Assembly (NCBI RefSeq): GCF_044759095.2
Contig: NZ_JBIYSM020000001.1
Coordinates: forward strand, 62,001-126,000
Source: JBIYSM02 sp044759095
GTDB taxonomy: Bacteria; Bacillota; Bacilli; Brevibacillales; Brevibacillaceae
Length of the DNA stretch: 64,000 nt
Direction of reading: 5' to 3'
Shown: positions 7,720 to 15,033 of the stretch, piece after piece
Layout: the number at the start of each line of letters is the position of its first letter
Position numbering within the stretch: the stretch's first letter is position 1
Made by a program: the position numbers and the translations under genes
The notes under the pieces: model-generated
What the model was told of the DNA's origin: nothing
Databases searched by the model: none
Seen by the model: the letters and a program-made list of their open reading frames with translations, nothing else

Positions 7720-8418
7720 TTATGCGACATAACGATCCAGTCTGTGTTCGATCCGGTCCTGAATATAAGCCAGTACCAGACAGATCATCCAGTAGATCAA
7801 AGCGGCTTCCGAGTACACCAGAAGCGGTTCGTAGGTGGCTGCTGCAATCTCCTGGGCTTTGCGGAACATCTCCGGAACGAGAATGACCGCGGCCAGGGAC
7901 GTATCCTTCACCAGGCTGATGAATGAATTGGACAGCGGCGGCACCGATACCCGTGCAGCCTGCGGCAGGATAATTCGCTGCAGCGCCTGCCGATACGACA
8001 TGCCGATGGAGTAGGCGGCTTCCCACTGGCCTTTGGGAATGGACAGAATCGCTGCCCGGACAATCTCCGATCCGTATGCCCCGACGTTGAGAGAGAAGCC
8101 GATGATGGCGGACGGGAACGGGTCAATCGTCAAACCGATACTGGGCAAGCCGTAAAAGATGATGAACAACTGCACCAGAAGCGGAGTCCCCCTGATCAGG
8201 GAAACGTAGGCGCGGGCAAGTCCTTGCAGCGGCTTGATGCTGGAGATGCGGGCCAGCGCCGTCAAAATGGCGATGATCAGACCGATAAAAAACGAGATGA
8301 GGGAGAGGCTGAGCGAAAATGTTAAGGCTCCTTTCACCAGAGGGAGAAAGGAGCTTTGCACGATTTCCGCCAACCTGTCCAATCGTTCGGGATTGTCAAA
8401 CAGGTTACTTGGAAACAT
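7720..8418 (-). CDS. tcyB: L-cystine ABC transporter, permease TcyB
   Basis: About 232 residues with five hydrophobic helices and the family EAA loop EAAYSIGMSYRQALQRIILPQA. It belongs to the His/Glu/Gln-type permeases (amino acid transport HEQRo/HisMQ type) and should form the membrane channel of the cystine importer with TcyC. The gene overlaps the end of tcyA. The ATG at 8418 is used here; GTG 8424 and TTG 8427 are possible and no start has a clean ribosome binding site, so coupling to tcyA translation is likely. Confidence 0.85.
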   Translation of the reverse strand: MFPSNLFDNPERLDRLAEIVQSSFLPLVKGALTFSLSLSLISFFIGLIIAILTALARISSIKPLQGLARAYVSLIRGTPLLVQLFIIFYGLPSIGLTIDPFPSAIIGFSLNVGAYGSEIVRAAILSIPKGQWEAAYSIGMSYRQALQRIILPQAARVSVPPLSNSFISLVKDTSLAAVILVPEMFRKAQEIAAATYEPLLVYSEAALIYWMICLVLAYIQDRIEHRLDRYVA

Positions 8419-9232
8419 CGGCACCAAACCATTTCTCGGAAATTTTCAGGTAAGTGCCGTCCTTCATCATGTCGTCAAGCGCCTTGTTGAAAGCGTCAAC
8501 CAGTTCGGTGCTGCCTTTGCGGAACATGAAGCCGTTTTTTGCTGCGTCCGGGTGCTTGGCAACGATTTTGATCGGCGCATTCGGTTTTTGCTTCAGGAAG
8601 TCCAGTACGGACAAGCCGTCGTTGATCGTGACGTCCACACGCTTGGAAGCGAGCAGGTCAATCGCCTGGTTGAAGCCTTCCACCGCGACGATTTCCGCGC
8701 CGTTTTCCCGGGCGATGTCAGTCAGGTTGCTGGTCAGCGTTTGCGCCGCTTTCAGTCCCTTGATATCTTTGAAATCTTTTACCGTTGTGTTGTCCTTATG
8801 CGTCGCCAAGACAGCAGTAGAAACCGTGTACGGTTTGGAGAAATCGTATTTTTCCTGACGATCGGGACGAATACCCACTTGGTTCGCGATCACGTCAAAC
8901 CGCTTCGCATCCAAACCGGCAAACATGGCATCCCACTGGGTTTCCATGAAAACAGGTTCCACTCCGATGCGCTTGGCAATCTCGGTCACGACTTCCACGT
9001 CGAAGCCGGTCAGCTTGCCGGACTGGTCATGGAAGGTGAACGGTGCGTACGTACCTTCCGTACCGATCCGCAGTTTGCCTTCCGCCTTTACTTTTTCAAG
9101 CAGGTTTTCTGCTTTCTGTTCGGCCGGGGCCGGAGCAGGAGCGCTTGGCTGTGTTTGATTGCTGGATGCGCCGCAACCGGCAATTCCGAGTAGAACAGTA
9201 GAAAGCAGAACGGACAATAATCTTTTTTTCAT
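8405..9232 (-). CDS. tcyA: L-cystine ABC transporter, substrate-binding lipoprotein TcyA
   Basis: A 275-residue lipoprotein. The signal peptide ends in the lipobox GIAGC, with lipidated Cys20, followed by a Pro/Ala-rich linker (QPSAPAPAPA). The binding domain keeps GTEGTYAPFTFHD, FMETQWDAMFAGLDAKRFDV and the terminal KISEKWFGADVSK, all strongly like B. subtilis TcyA. It captures L-cystine outside the membrane. It is first in tcyABC, with a good sigma-A promoter 40 bases upstream. CymR/T-box type control would be expected from relatives, but no such element is visible in the short leader. Confidence 0.9.
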   Translation of the reverse strand: MKKRLLSVLLSTVLLGIAGCGASSNQTQPSAPAPAPAEQKAENLLEKVKAEGKLRIGTEGTYAPFTFHDQSGKLTGFDVEVVTEIAKRIGVEPVFMETQWDAMFAGLDAKRFDVIANQVGIRPDRQEKYDFSKPYTVSTAVLATHKDNTTVKDFKDIKGLKAAQTLTSNLTDIARENGAEIVAVEGFNQAIDLLASKRVDVTINDGLSVLDFLKQKPNAPIKIVAKHPDAAKNGFMFRKGSTELVDAFNKALDDMMKDGTYLKISEKWFGADVSK

Positions 9233-9271
9233 AATGAATCCCCCACTAAACCGATGTGATTTAATGAAATC

Positions 9272-9300
9272 ATACTAATGGCCTTTACTTGTTTTGTCAA
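9272..9300 (-). promoter_or_regulatory. Sigma-A promoter of tcyABC
   Basis: On the minus strand, -35 TTGACA (9295-9300) and -10 TAGTAT (9272-9277) are separated by 17 bases, about 40 bases before the tcyA ATG. Confidence 0.7.
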
Positions 9301-9305
9301 CTGTA

Positions 9306-9579
9306 CTTAGAAAGGATCAACTACGTGAGTTCCTTACACGCGTCTATGGTGCCCTTGGATAATGTACCCAAAAACAGGGCGGTTACTCTCACGAATCGTG
9401 AAAAGAACCCCGTAAAAAAGCGGCCCCTCGAAGCAGCTTCCACAAACGGCAGTTGAGGTTGAGTGAAAAGAAGCGTACAATAAACGAAGCAGTGGAATGA
9501 GCCCCCCTTTTGGCCTAAAAGCGGGGGCCGCTCCTTGTCTTGGAGTAGAAAGAGCGGAAAAAGGAGACTTGACACATCA
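9306..9579. other. Intergenic region with a GC-rich hairpin
   Basis: No gene is seen between the tcy promoter and the ATG at 9580. The only structure is a hairpin at 9501-9528 (GCCCCCCTTTT against AAAAGCGGGGGC, one bulge). It has no T-run on either side, so it may be a leader structure for the downstream gene and not a terminator. Confidence 0.5.
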
Positions 9580-9981
9580 ATGCTAAACGATTGGTTACTC
9601 TATACGGACGCAAGCGGAACACAACGAGAGAACACCGCTTGGCATGAAGTGCTGAGAGCGATTGCCCAGCTGAACGGAACAACTCATACACTGGTCCACG
9701 CCGCTTTCGGTGAACATGGAGACTTGGTTGTCGCCGGCGGTAACAACGGCCAGGTGCTGGTTCAATGGAAGGAGCATGAACCCAGCGAGAAGCATTACGT
9801 ACTGACTTCGGACAAGCCGTCTGCAGTCATGGTGAGGCTGACGATTGAAGGAGAGGAAGCGGCGTTTCCCGCAAACTGGTGTGTGCCGCTAGAAAAAGCA
9901 ATACCCTTGTGCGGGGATATTCTGCGCACCTGTGAAATAGGGCCGGCGGAGGAATTCGTCTGGCTTGAAGTAAAGAGATAG
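9580..9981 (+). CDS. Hypothetical protein (133 aa)
   Basis: Acidic soluble protein, unrecognised. It starts MLNDWLLYTDASGTQ, has a small HGDLVVAGGNNGQVLVQW core that looks like a beta-sheet pair, and ends in EEFVWLEVKR. The size and the Trp/Gly-rich sheet loosely recall bacterial Imm1-type immunity proteins, but no toxin gene is near and I would not assign it. The start ATG has AGGAG about 13 bases upstream. It ends 14 bases before an AEC-type transporter gene and is probably co-transcribed with it. Confidence 0.5.
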   Translation: MLNDWLLYTDASGTQRENTAWHEVLRAIAQLNGTTHTLVHAAFGEHGDLVVAGGNNGQVLVQWKEHEPSEKHYVLTSDKPSAVMVRLTIEGEEAAFPANWCVPLEKAIPLCGDILRTCEIGPAEEFVWLEVKR

Positions 9982-9995
9982 AGAGGGGAAACCAT

Positions 9996-10946
9996 ATGAT
10001 CGAGATTACGACGCTGTTGACATCTGTCTTTATCATGGCTGTCATCGTGGGAATCGGCTGTCTGCTTGGGCTTCGCCACCCGTTGACGGCCGACTCCCGT
10101 CAGCTGATGATTGCGATGATCGTCAACGTGGGAATGCCCTGCATCATTTTGGACGGGGTGTTTCAAACGACGATCGACGGCCGATTGATGACCCAAATAT
10201 TTGTAATATTCGGCGTTTCCGTACTATTCAACTGTTTGGGAATTTTTCTCGGCTGGCTGGGTGCGGGCGCGATGAAGATGCCGGACAAAAAGCGCCGGGA
10301 GATGGCCATTCTCTCCGGATTGGGCAATACCGGCTTCATCGGTCTGCCGCTCTGCGCTGCCTTGTTCGGTCCCAAAGGGGCGCTGCTCGCCGCCGTGTTT
10401 GATGCCGGCCTGGACTTTACCATCTGGACGGTAGGGGTAATGATGCTCCAGGACAAATGGGCCTTTTCCTTGAAAGGGCTGAAGGCGATGGTGAATATAC
10501 CGATGATCGCCATCGTCTCGGGGCTTGTGGTTGCAGCCCTCGGGTTGACGCCTCCGGATGCCGTGAAGCATTTGACCGGTACGCTGGCCAAGATCGCTTC
10601 CCCACTGGCGATGATGTACGTCGGAATGCTGCTGCCCGGCCTTTTGAAAAACAAGCGACGCGTCTCCCTGCCCCAACTGGGTCTGCCGCTGTCCCTCAAG
10701 CTGTTCGTCTTTCCGCTGGTAGCGGCCCTGCTGCTGTCGCTCTTTGCGATTGACGATGATATTACACGGATTGCCATGATCCAGGTGGCGATGCCGACGA
10801 TCGCTCTGGCGTCCATTTTGTTTGCCCGCTACGCGGCCGACGAGGAAATGGGAGCAATGACTACCGTTTTTTCCACGCTGCTTGGGATTTTGACCATCCC
10901 AGCCGTCATTCTGGTGGGCAGTTTCATTCTTCAGCACAATCCGTGA
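9996..10946 (+). CDS. AEC family (auxin efflux carrier-like) transporter
   Basis: 316 residues, nearly all hydrophobic, with about 10 membrane helices. The N-terminal half has NVGMPCIIL, the crossing-helix Pro motif typical of the family, and the middle has LGNTGFIGLPL, the conserved AEC NTGFLGLP motif. The C-terminal half repeats it as QVAMPTIALASILF. Bacterial members export or exchange organic acids such as malate, or other small anions; the substrate here is unknown. GAGAGGGGAAACC precedes the ATG. A perfect terminator follows. Confidence 0.85.
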   Translation: MIEITTLLTSVFIMAVIVGIGCLLGLRHPLTADSRQLMIAMIVNVGMPCIILDGVFQTTIDGRLMTQIFVIFGVSVLFNCLGIFLGWLGAGAMKMPDKKRREMAILSGLGNTGFIGLPLCAALFGPKGALLAAVFDAGLDFTIWTVGVMMLQDKWAFSLKGLKAMVNIPMIAIVSGLVVAALGLTPPDAVKHLTGTLAKIASPLAMMYVGMLLPGLLKNKRRVSLPQLGLPLSLKLFVFPLVAALLLSLFAIDDDITRIAMIQVAMPTIALASILFARYAADEEMGAMTTVFSTLLGILTIPAVILVGSFILQHNP

Positions 10947-10999
10947 TCTTGTTGATGGTACAAGGTTTGTCCGAAAGAGGGCGACAGTAAACCGATTTC

Positions 11000-11040
11000 A
11001 CAGGTTGTCGAGAAGTTCTCGACAACCTGTATTTCTTTTC
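11000..11040 (+). terminator. Intrinsic terminator after the AEC gene
   Basis: A perfect 14-bp stem (ACAGGTTGTCGAGA at 11000-11013 with TCTCGACAACCTGT at 11017-11030), a 3-base loop, then ATTTCTTTTC. It probably also slows minus-strand transcripts from the convergent DUF3050 gene. Confidence 0.85.
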
Positions 11041-11072
11041 AAGTTGCCCGATATTTTTGTGATCGCGGGTTA

Positions 11073-11840
11073 TTACGAGGCTTCTCGTCTCTTCAAATCT
11101 TCCAGTACGCCGTCCCACAGCCCAATCCGCGACTGCAGAGATCGTACGGCAGTCTTTTCCGCTTCAGCGATCCGCCTGGGGTCGCCACCGCACAGGTGGT
11201 TGAGCAGTTTTTCCGCAAGGGGGCCGTGCTCGTCGCCGTCCAGTTCGATGTGCCGGTTCAGGTAGTACACCAGACGGTCGATGGCCTGGCCGCGCTGTAT
11301 TAACTCGTTGACCAGCACCTGAAACATGTCCGGAATAATGTCTTCCCGCCCGAAGAAAAAGGCAGCACACACTTGGTGGGTTTCCCCGTTTTCCGCTAAC
11401 TCCAGTGTCTGGGTGACAAACCGGAATACCGATTCCGGAACCTCCGCGACTCTGAGGGCGTCATGCAGGGAACGCCCCGATTCAAGCTCAGTCAGGAATC
11501 GTTTGATCGGTCCGGTGTCAGCGCCGCACTGCTCCATTGCCTCCAGATAGAGATGGAAGTGGCTGATGTATCCGCCCCGTCCGTCTTCGTCCGTCTCTTC
11601 CCCGAGCACAATTTCGTTGATAAAGCGAGCGTATTGCGCGTGCTTGGACGGCATCCACGGAACAGTGGTGCAGGTCAAATCCTGCTGCAGCCGTTTTAGG
11701 AGGCTCATGAAATCCCAGACGGCAAACACGTGATGCTGCATGAACACTTTTACCTTGTCCGGTGTGTCGATGGCGCCGTACACAGGATGCTGAAGCAATT
11801 GCTCGCGGATCGATTCCAACTGTTTTGTATCTATACTCAT
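11073..11840 (-). CDS. DUF3050 family protein
   Basis: 255 residues. The segments HHVFAVWDFMSLLKRLQ, INEIVLGEETD and SHFHLYLEAMEQCGADT are hallmarks of DUF3050, an all-helical family with a heme-oxygenase-like fold. Several His, Glu and Asp residues (HHVFAVWDF, EIVLGEE, SHFHLY) could bind metal, as in diiron members of that fold. No biochemical role is known. The ATG at 11840 has GGGAGGG about 9 bases upstream. It is transcribed alone on the minus strand. Confidence 0.8.
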   Translation of the reverse strand: MSIDTKQLESIREQLLQHPVYGAIDTPDKVKVFMQHHVFAVWDFMSLLKRLQQDLTCTTVPWMPSKHAQYARFINEIVLGEETDEDGRGGYISHFHLYLEAMEQCGADTGPIKRFLTELESGRSLHDALRVAEVPESVFRFVTQTLELAENGETHQVCAAFFFGREDIIPDMFQVLVNELIQRGQAIDRLVYYLNRHIELDGDEHGPLAEKLLNHLCGGDPRRIAEAEKTAVRSLQSRIGLWDGVLEDLKRREAS

Positions 11841-12034
11841 GTGCTTGATGCCCTCCCACGATTGGTAAGTCGTCCTTATTATGGCATAAAAGAAAAGCAA
11901 ATCAAAAATCACTCGGTGCTTTGTCACCGAATTGTCCAATTCCATTAAAATGTGTTGCGAAGGAAACAGGTAATATTTACAATTTGGATGATTGCAAATC
12001 ATGTCGACAAGTTGTCGAAAGGAGGAGGTTGCTT

Positions 12035-13729
12035 TTGAAATTATCATCCCTGTTAAAAATGATGAGCGCTGTCGTCATTGTGCTTTCGCTTATCACCATG
12101 GCAAGCATTTTCATGCTGCGCCTGAGTTTTAACGAACAGCGTGAAGCTGTTGCCAGACAGGCAGAATTCAAGCAGCTGGGATTGGATTTGGTAAATGCTT
12201 CCCTATATTTGACAAATGAAGCGCGGGAATATTCCATCTTCGGTGAGGTGGTGCACTTCGACAACTACCAGCGTGAAGTGACGGAAACCAAAACGCGGGA
12301 AAAGGTACTGCAGCGCCTCGCCGAATTAAACGCTCCAAAGGAGGAGCTGGATTTAATCAAGCAGGCCATCGCGAACTCCAACGAACTGGCTGCACAAGAA
12401 GAAGAGGCGTTTGCAGCGGTGAAAGCCAAAGATCTTCCCAAGGCCCGTTTGCTGATGTTCGGAAGTACATATCAAGCGAAGCAAAAATTCGTCATGGATC
12501 CGATCATGATGTTCCAGGAGAAGATGAACGCCCGGGTCAAAAGCGAAGCGGACGCGGCTATCCAACAGTTCCACCTGATCCAGTGGATCGCCAGCACGCT
12601 TGTCTTTGTGCTGATCACCCTCATTCTCTGTACGTTCTACCTCCTCCACCGCAAAGTGACCAAACCGCTGCAGCTGGTGACCGAGGTGGCCAATCAGGTG
12701 GCTGAGGGGAATCTGCAGGTGGCTGTACCGGAGATCAAAAAGAAGGACGAGATTGGCATCCTGGCAGCAGCGGTCAACCAAATGGTGGTAAATCTCCGTC
12801 AAGTGATCGAGCAGGTGACGCTGTCCACGGAACAGGTGGCAGCCTCTTCCCAACAGCTCTCCGCCAGCATCGAGCAGTCGACCGCGACCACCACGCAAAT
12901 CGCCAAAACGATGCAGGAGGTGGCGTTGGGAGCGGAAGCCCAGGTGCAGGGGGCGGAAGCGGGAGCAGCTTCCCTGAAGGAACTGGCCGAGGGAATTCAG
13001 CGAGTGGCCGAAACGTCATCGGTCGTATCCGATGTATCCCGGCAGACAGCAAAAGAAGCAGCAGAGGGCAACGAATCCATCGAACGCGCCGTGCGCCAGA
13101 TCGGGCTGATCAGTCACTCCGTGAACGACCTCGCAGCTGTAGTAAAGGTGCTGGATGAGCGATCAGAGGAAATCGGCCAAATCGTCGAAGTGATCAACAG
13201 CATATCCGCCCAGACCAATCTGCTGGCGCTCAACGCAGCGATCGAAGCGGCACGTGCCGGCGAACAGGGCAGAGGGTTCGCTGTCGTAGCCGACGAAGTG
13301 CGAAAGCTGGCGGAACAGTCCCAGGCATCGGCCAGCCAAATTGCCGGTTTGATCCATGATATCCAGGTGGATACGGCTCGCGCCATGGAGGTCATGGCCG
13401 AGGGAACGAAAGAAGTGGAGGTTGGCCGGGACGTGGTGGAAGAAGCGGGACAAGCGTTCCGCCGTATTCTGGAGGCGGCTCAACAGGCGGCCGCACAGAT
13501 TCAGGAAGTGTCAGCGGCTTCCGTTCAGATGACAGCGGGCTCCCAGCAGGCGGCTACTGCGGTGGAGGAAATGACGCGGATTGCAGCCCAGTCAGCGGAC
13601 CATTCCCGAATGGTGTCCGGAGCGTCCGAAGAGCAGCTGGCGACGATGCAGCAGCTTTCCGCCACAGCCGAGTCGCTCAGTCACATGGCCCAGGAGCTGA
13701 GCGACGCGATCAAAACGTTCAAATTATGA
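12035..13729 (+). CDS. Methyl-accepting chemotaxis protein
   Basis: 564 residues from a TTG start behind AAAGGAGGAGG. Layout: first membrane helix at about residues 8-30 (VVIVLSLITMASIFML), an extracellular helical sensor of about 150 residues (4HB-type), a second helix near 190-210 (IASTLVFVLITLILC), a HAMP domain starting with KVTKPLQLVTEVANQVAEGNL, then the signalling domain. Its tip is AQTNLLALNAAIEAARAGE, followed by GRGFAVVADEVRKLAEQS. It relays an unknown ligand signal to CheA. It is monocistronic, with a terminator at 13751. No other chemotaxis gene is in the window. Confidence 0.92.
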   Translation: MKLSSLLKMMSAVVIVLSLITMASIFMLRLSFNEQREAVARQAEFKQLGLDLVNASLYLTNEAREYSIFGEVVHFDNYQREVTETKTREKVLQRLAELNAPKEELDLIKQAIANSNELAAQEEEAFAAVKAKDLPKARLLMFGSTYQAKQKFVMDPIMMFQEKMNARVKSEADAAIQQFHLIQWIASTLVFVLITLILCTFYLLHRKVTKPLQLVTEVANQVAEGNLQVAVPEIKKKDEIGILAAAVNQMVVNLRQVIEQVTLSTEQVAASSQQLSASIEQSTATTTQIAKTMQEVALGAEAQVQGAEAGAASLKELAEGIQRVAETSSVVSDVSRQTAKEAAEGNESIERAVRQIGLISHSVNDLAAVVKVLDERSEEIGQIVEVINSISAQTNLLALNAAIEAARAGEQGRGFAVVADEVRKLAEQSQASASQIAGLIHDIQVDTARAMEVMAEGTKEVEVGRDVVEEAGQAFRRILEAAQQAAAQIQEVSAASVQMTAGSQQAATAVEEMTRIAAQSADHSRMVSGASEEQLATMQQLSATAESLSHMAQELSDAIKTFKL

Positions 13730-13750
13730 TGGCAGACCTGATTGTTGCAT

Positions 13751-13782
13751 GCTTTCTTCCGAACAGGGGGAAAGCTTTTTTT
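13751..13782 (+). terminator. Intrinsic terminator after the chemoreceptor gene
   Basis: GCTTTCTTCC pairs imperfectly with GGGGGAAAGC, followed by seven T's. Confidence 0.75.
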
Positions 13783-13855
13783 ATGAAACATTTGGCTGAT
13801 TCAGGCAGTCTTATCCTATAACAGGCAAAACTGTCATCATACGGAGGGAACGCAG

Positions 13856-14620
13856 ATGAAAAGAACGAAATCGTGGGCCTGGGTCATCGCAATGCTGCTG
13901 CTCCTGGCCACTCCGGCCAGCGCGGGCGCCGACACCCATGTGCTCGTTACCGTGAACGGACATGTAAGCCAGTTGAAACACCCGTCCCTGCTGGTGAACA
14001 GCCGTACGTACATCAGTGCCGAGGATGTCGTCAACCTGATGCACGGCTCCTGGAAGGTTAACGGGAATACGGTGGTGCTCCAGCTCAGAGCAAAAACACT
14101 TTCGTTCAAGACAAGCAGGAGTGAAGCGGCTGTGGGCAGTCAATGGACCAAAATCGATCAGGGCGCCATCCTTCACAACAAGGTGATCTACCTGCCGATG
14201 CGCTGGGTGTTTGAACAGGCGGGCTTAAAAGTGGAGTGGAATTCTCAAGATCGGATGGTGACAATTGTGGCGCCGGAAGAGTACGACGCAATCAAGCTGG
14301 TAACCAGAGATGAACTTACCCCTGAAGAACAAATCTTTGTCAATGAGGTGAAGAAAACCAAGGGGATTCATCGGAAAGGCAACCTGTATGTCATCGCCCG
14401 GGGGGAATCTCCCAATCCTGGTTATGGCTTGAAAGTGGCAGGTACGGAGCAAAGCTGGGAACAGGTAAAGGTTTACGTCAAACTGACCAAGCCGGAACCG
14501 GGTCTGATGTATCCTCAGGTGATCGCCTATCCGTACCTGATGGCTCGCATCGATCTGCCTCTTTACACGACCGTCCGTTTTCTCAATGCCGATACGAAAA
14601 AACCGCTCTTTGAAGAATAA
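13856..14620 (+). CDS. Secreted stalk-domain (copper amine oxidase N-like) protein with PrcB-type C-terminus
   Basis: 254 residues with a signal peptide (KRT..AWVIAMLLLLATPASAGA, cleavage near residue 22-25). Residues about 30-135 form a copper-amine-oxidase N-terminal (stalk) domain: LLVNSRTYISAEDV, YLPMRWVFEQAGLKVEW and RMVTI are the usual landmarks. The rest (KGIHRKGNLYVIARGESPNPGYGLKV) looks like the PrcB C-terminal domain. Such proteins are exported and thought to aid protein-protein or peptidoglycan contacts; catalytic copper residues are not expected. GGAGGGAACGCAG precedes the ATG. Confidence 0.75.
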   Translation: MKRTKSWAWVIAMLLLLATPASAGADTHVLVTVNGHVSQLKHPSLLVNSRTYISAEDVVNLMHGSWKVNGNTVVLQLRAKTLSFKTSRSEAAVGSQWTKIDQGAILHNKVIYLPMRWVFEQAGLKVEWNSQDRMVTIVAPEEYDAIKLVTRDELTPEEQIFVNEVKKTKGIHRKGNLYVIARGESPNPGYGLKVAGTEQSWEQVKVYVKLTKPEPGLMYPQVIAYPYLMARIDLPLYTTVRFLNADTKKPLFEE

Positions 14621-14682
14621 CAACCGTATGCTATACTGGCCGATATGGAATATTGATCCTTGGTTAAGGAGGTGCAAGGTAC

Positions 14683-14799
14683 ATGTTCGGTTCTGTTCAG
14701 GCGTGGTTTGTGGTTGAAATCACCAGTATGACCCATGCGTTTTTTTGCCAAGGGGGTAGTCTGCCCTTTTACGGTCATACAACCGAACGGAACGAATGA
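14683..14799 (+). CDS. Short ORF (38 aa) upstream of the ABC-F gene, possible leader peptide
   Basis: ATG behind a strong TTAAGGAGGTGCAAGG site; the product begins MFGSVQAWFVVEITSM and ends GHTTERNE. I recognise no family. A Rho-independent terminator follows at 14854 and the ABC-F ATPase gene starts at 15034 on the same strand. Leader ORF plus terminator plus ABC-F is the arrangement used for antibiotic-induced attenuation of several resistance ABC-F genes, so it may be a regulatory leader peptide. It could equally be a stand-alone small protein. Confidence 0.5.
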   Translation: MFGSVQAWFVVEITSMTHAFFCQGGSLPFYGHTTERNE

Positions 14800-14853
14800 A
14801 AAGGCGTACCATGCATCCGGTTACAACCGCACTTTTTGTCTGAAACGTGTGAT

Positions 14854-14881
14854 GCCGCAGGTATGTGCCTGCGGCTTTTTT
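14854..14881 (+). terminator. Intrinsic terminator downstream of the short ORF
   Basis: GCCGCAGG (14854-14861) pairs with CCTGCGGC (14868-14875) around a 6-base loop, followed by a six-base T-run. It lies between the short ORF and the ABC-F gene and could act as an attenuator. Confidence 0.85.
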
Positions 14882-14882
14882 G

Positions 14883-14984
14883 GTGTATAAGAATTTAAAA
14901 ATTTGGACATCCCATACAGCCGCTAGAAAAGTGTTCGGGGCCCCGCCCGGCGAAGCGTTAGCTAATGCCGGGTGGGTTTTCTTA
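14883..14984 (+). repeat. Dispersed hairpin repeat, copy A (short form)
   Basis: A 102-base copy. The AT-rich leader starts GTGTATAAGAATTT, continues with TTGGACATCCCATACAG and CCGCTAGAAAAGTGTTCGG, then a single hairpin: CCCGCCCGGC pairs with GCCGGGTGGG (one G-T pair), followed by TTTTCTTA. Compared with copies B and C it lacks the inner second hairpin. It sits only 49 bases before the ABC-F start, and its hairpin plus T-run should terminate plus-strand transcription unless a promoter lies behind it. Confidence 0.85.
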
Positions 14985-15033
14985 CGTTCCGGCGCATTTG
15001 CGGAAAAGGGAACATGCCAAGGAGAGATGAGAC

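Noticed and set aside
9580..9981. Imm1-type immunity protein with a toxin partner
   Set aside because: Only a loose resemblance in size and strand pattern, and no toxin gene is next to it; kept as hypothetical.
12000..12034. CGACAAGTTGTCG inverted repeat just before the chemoreceptor start as an operator
   Set aside because: It is a short palindrome next to the ribosome binding site, seen once only; chance is a fair explanation.
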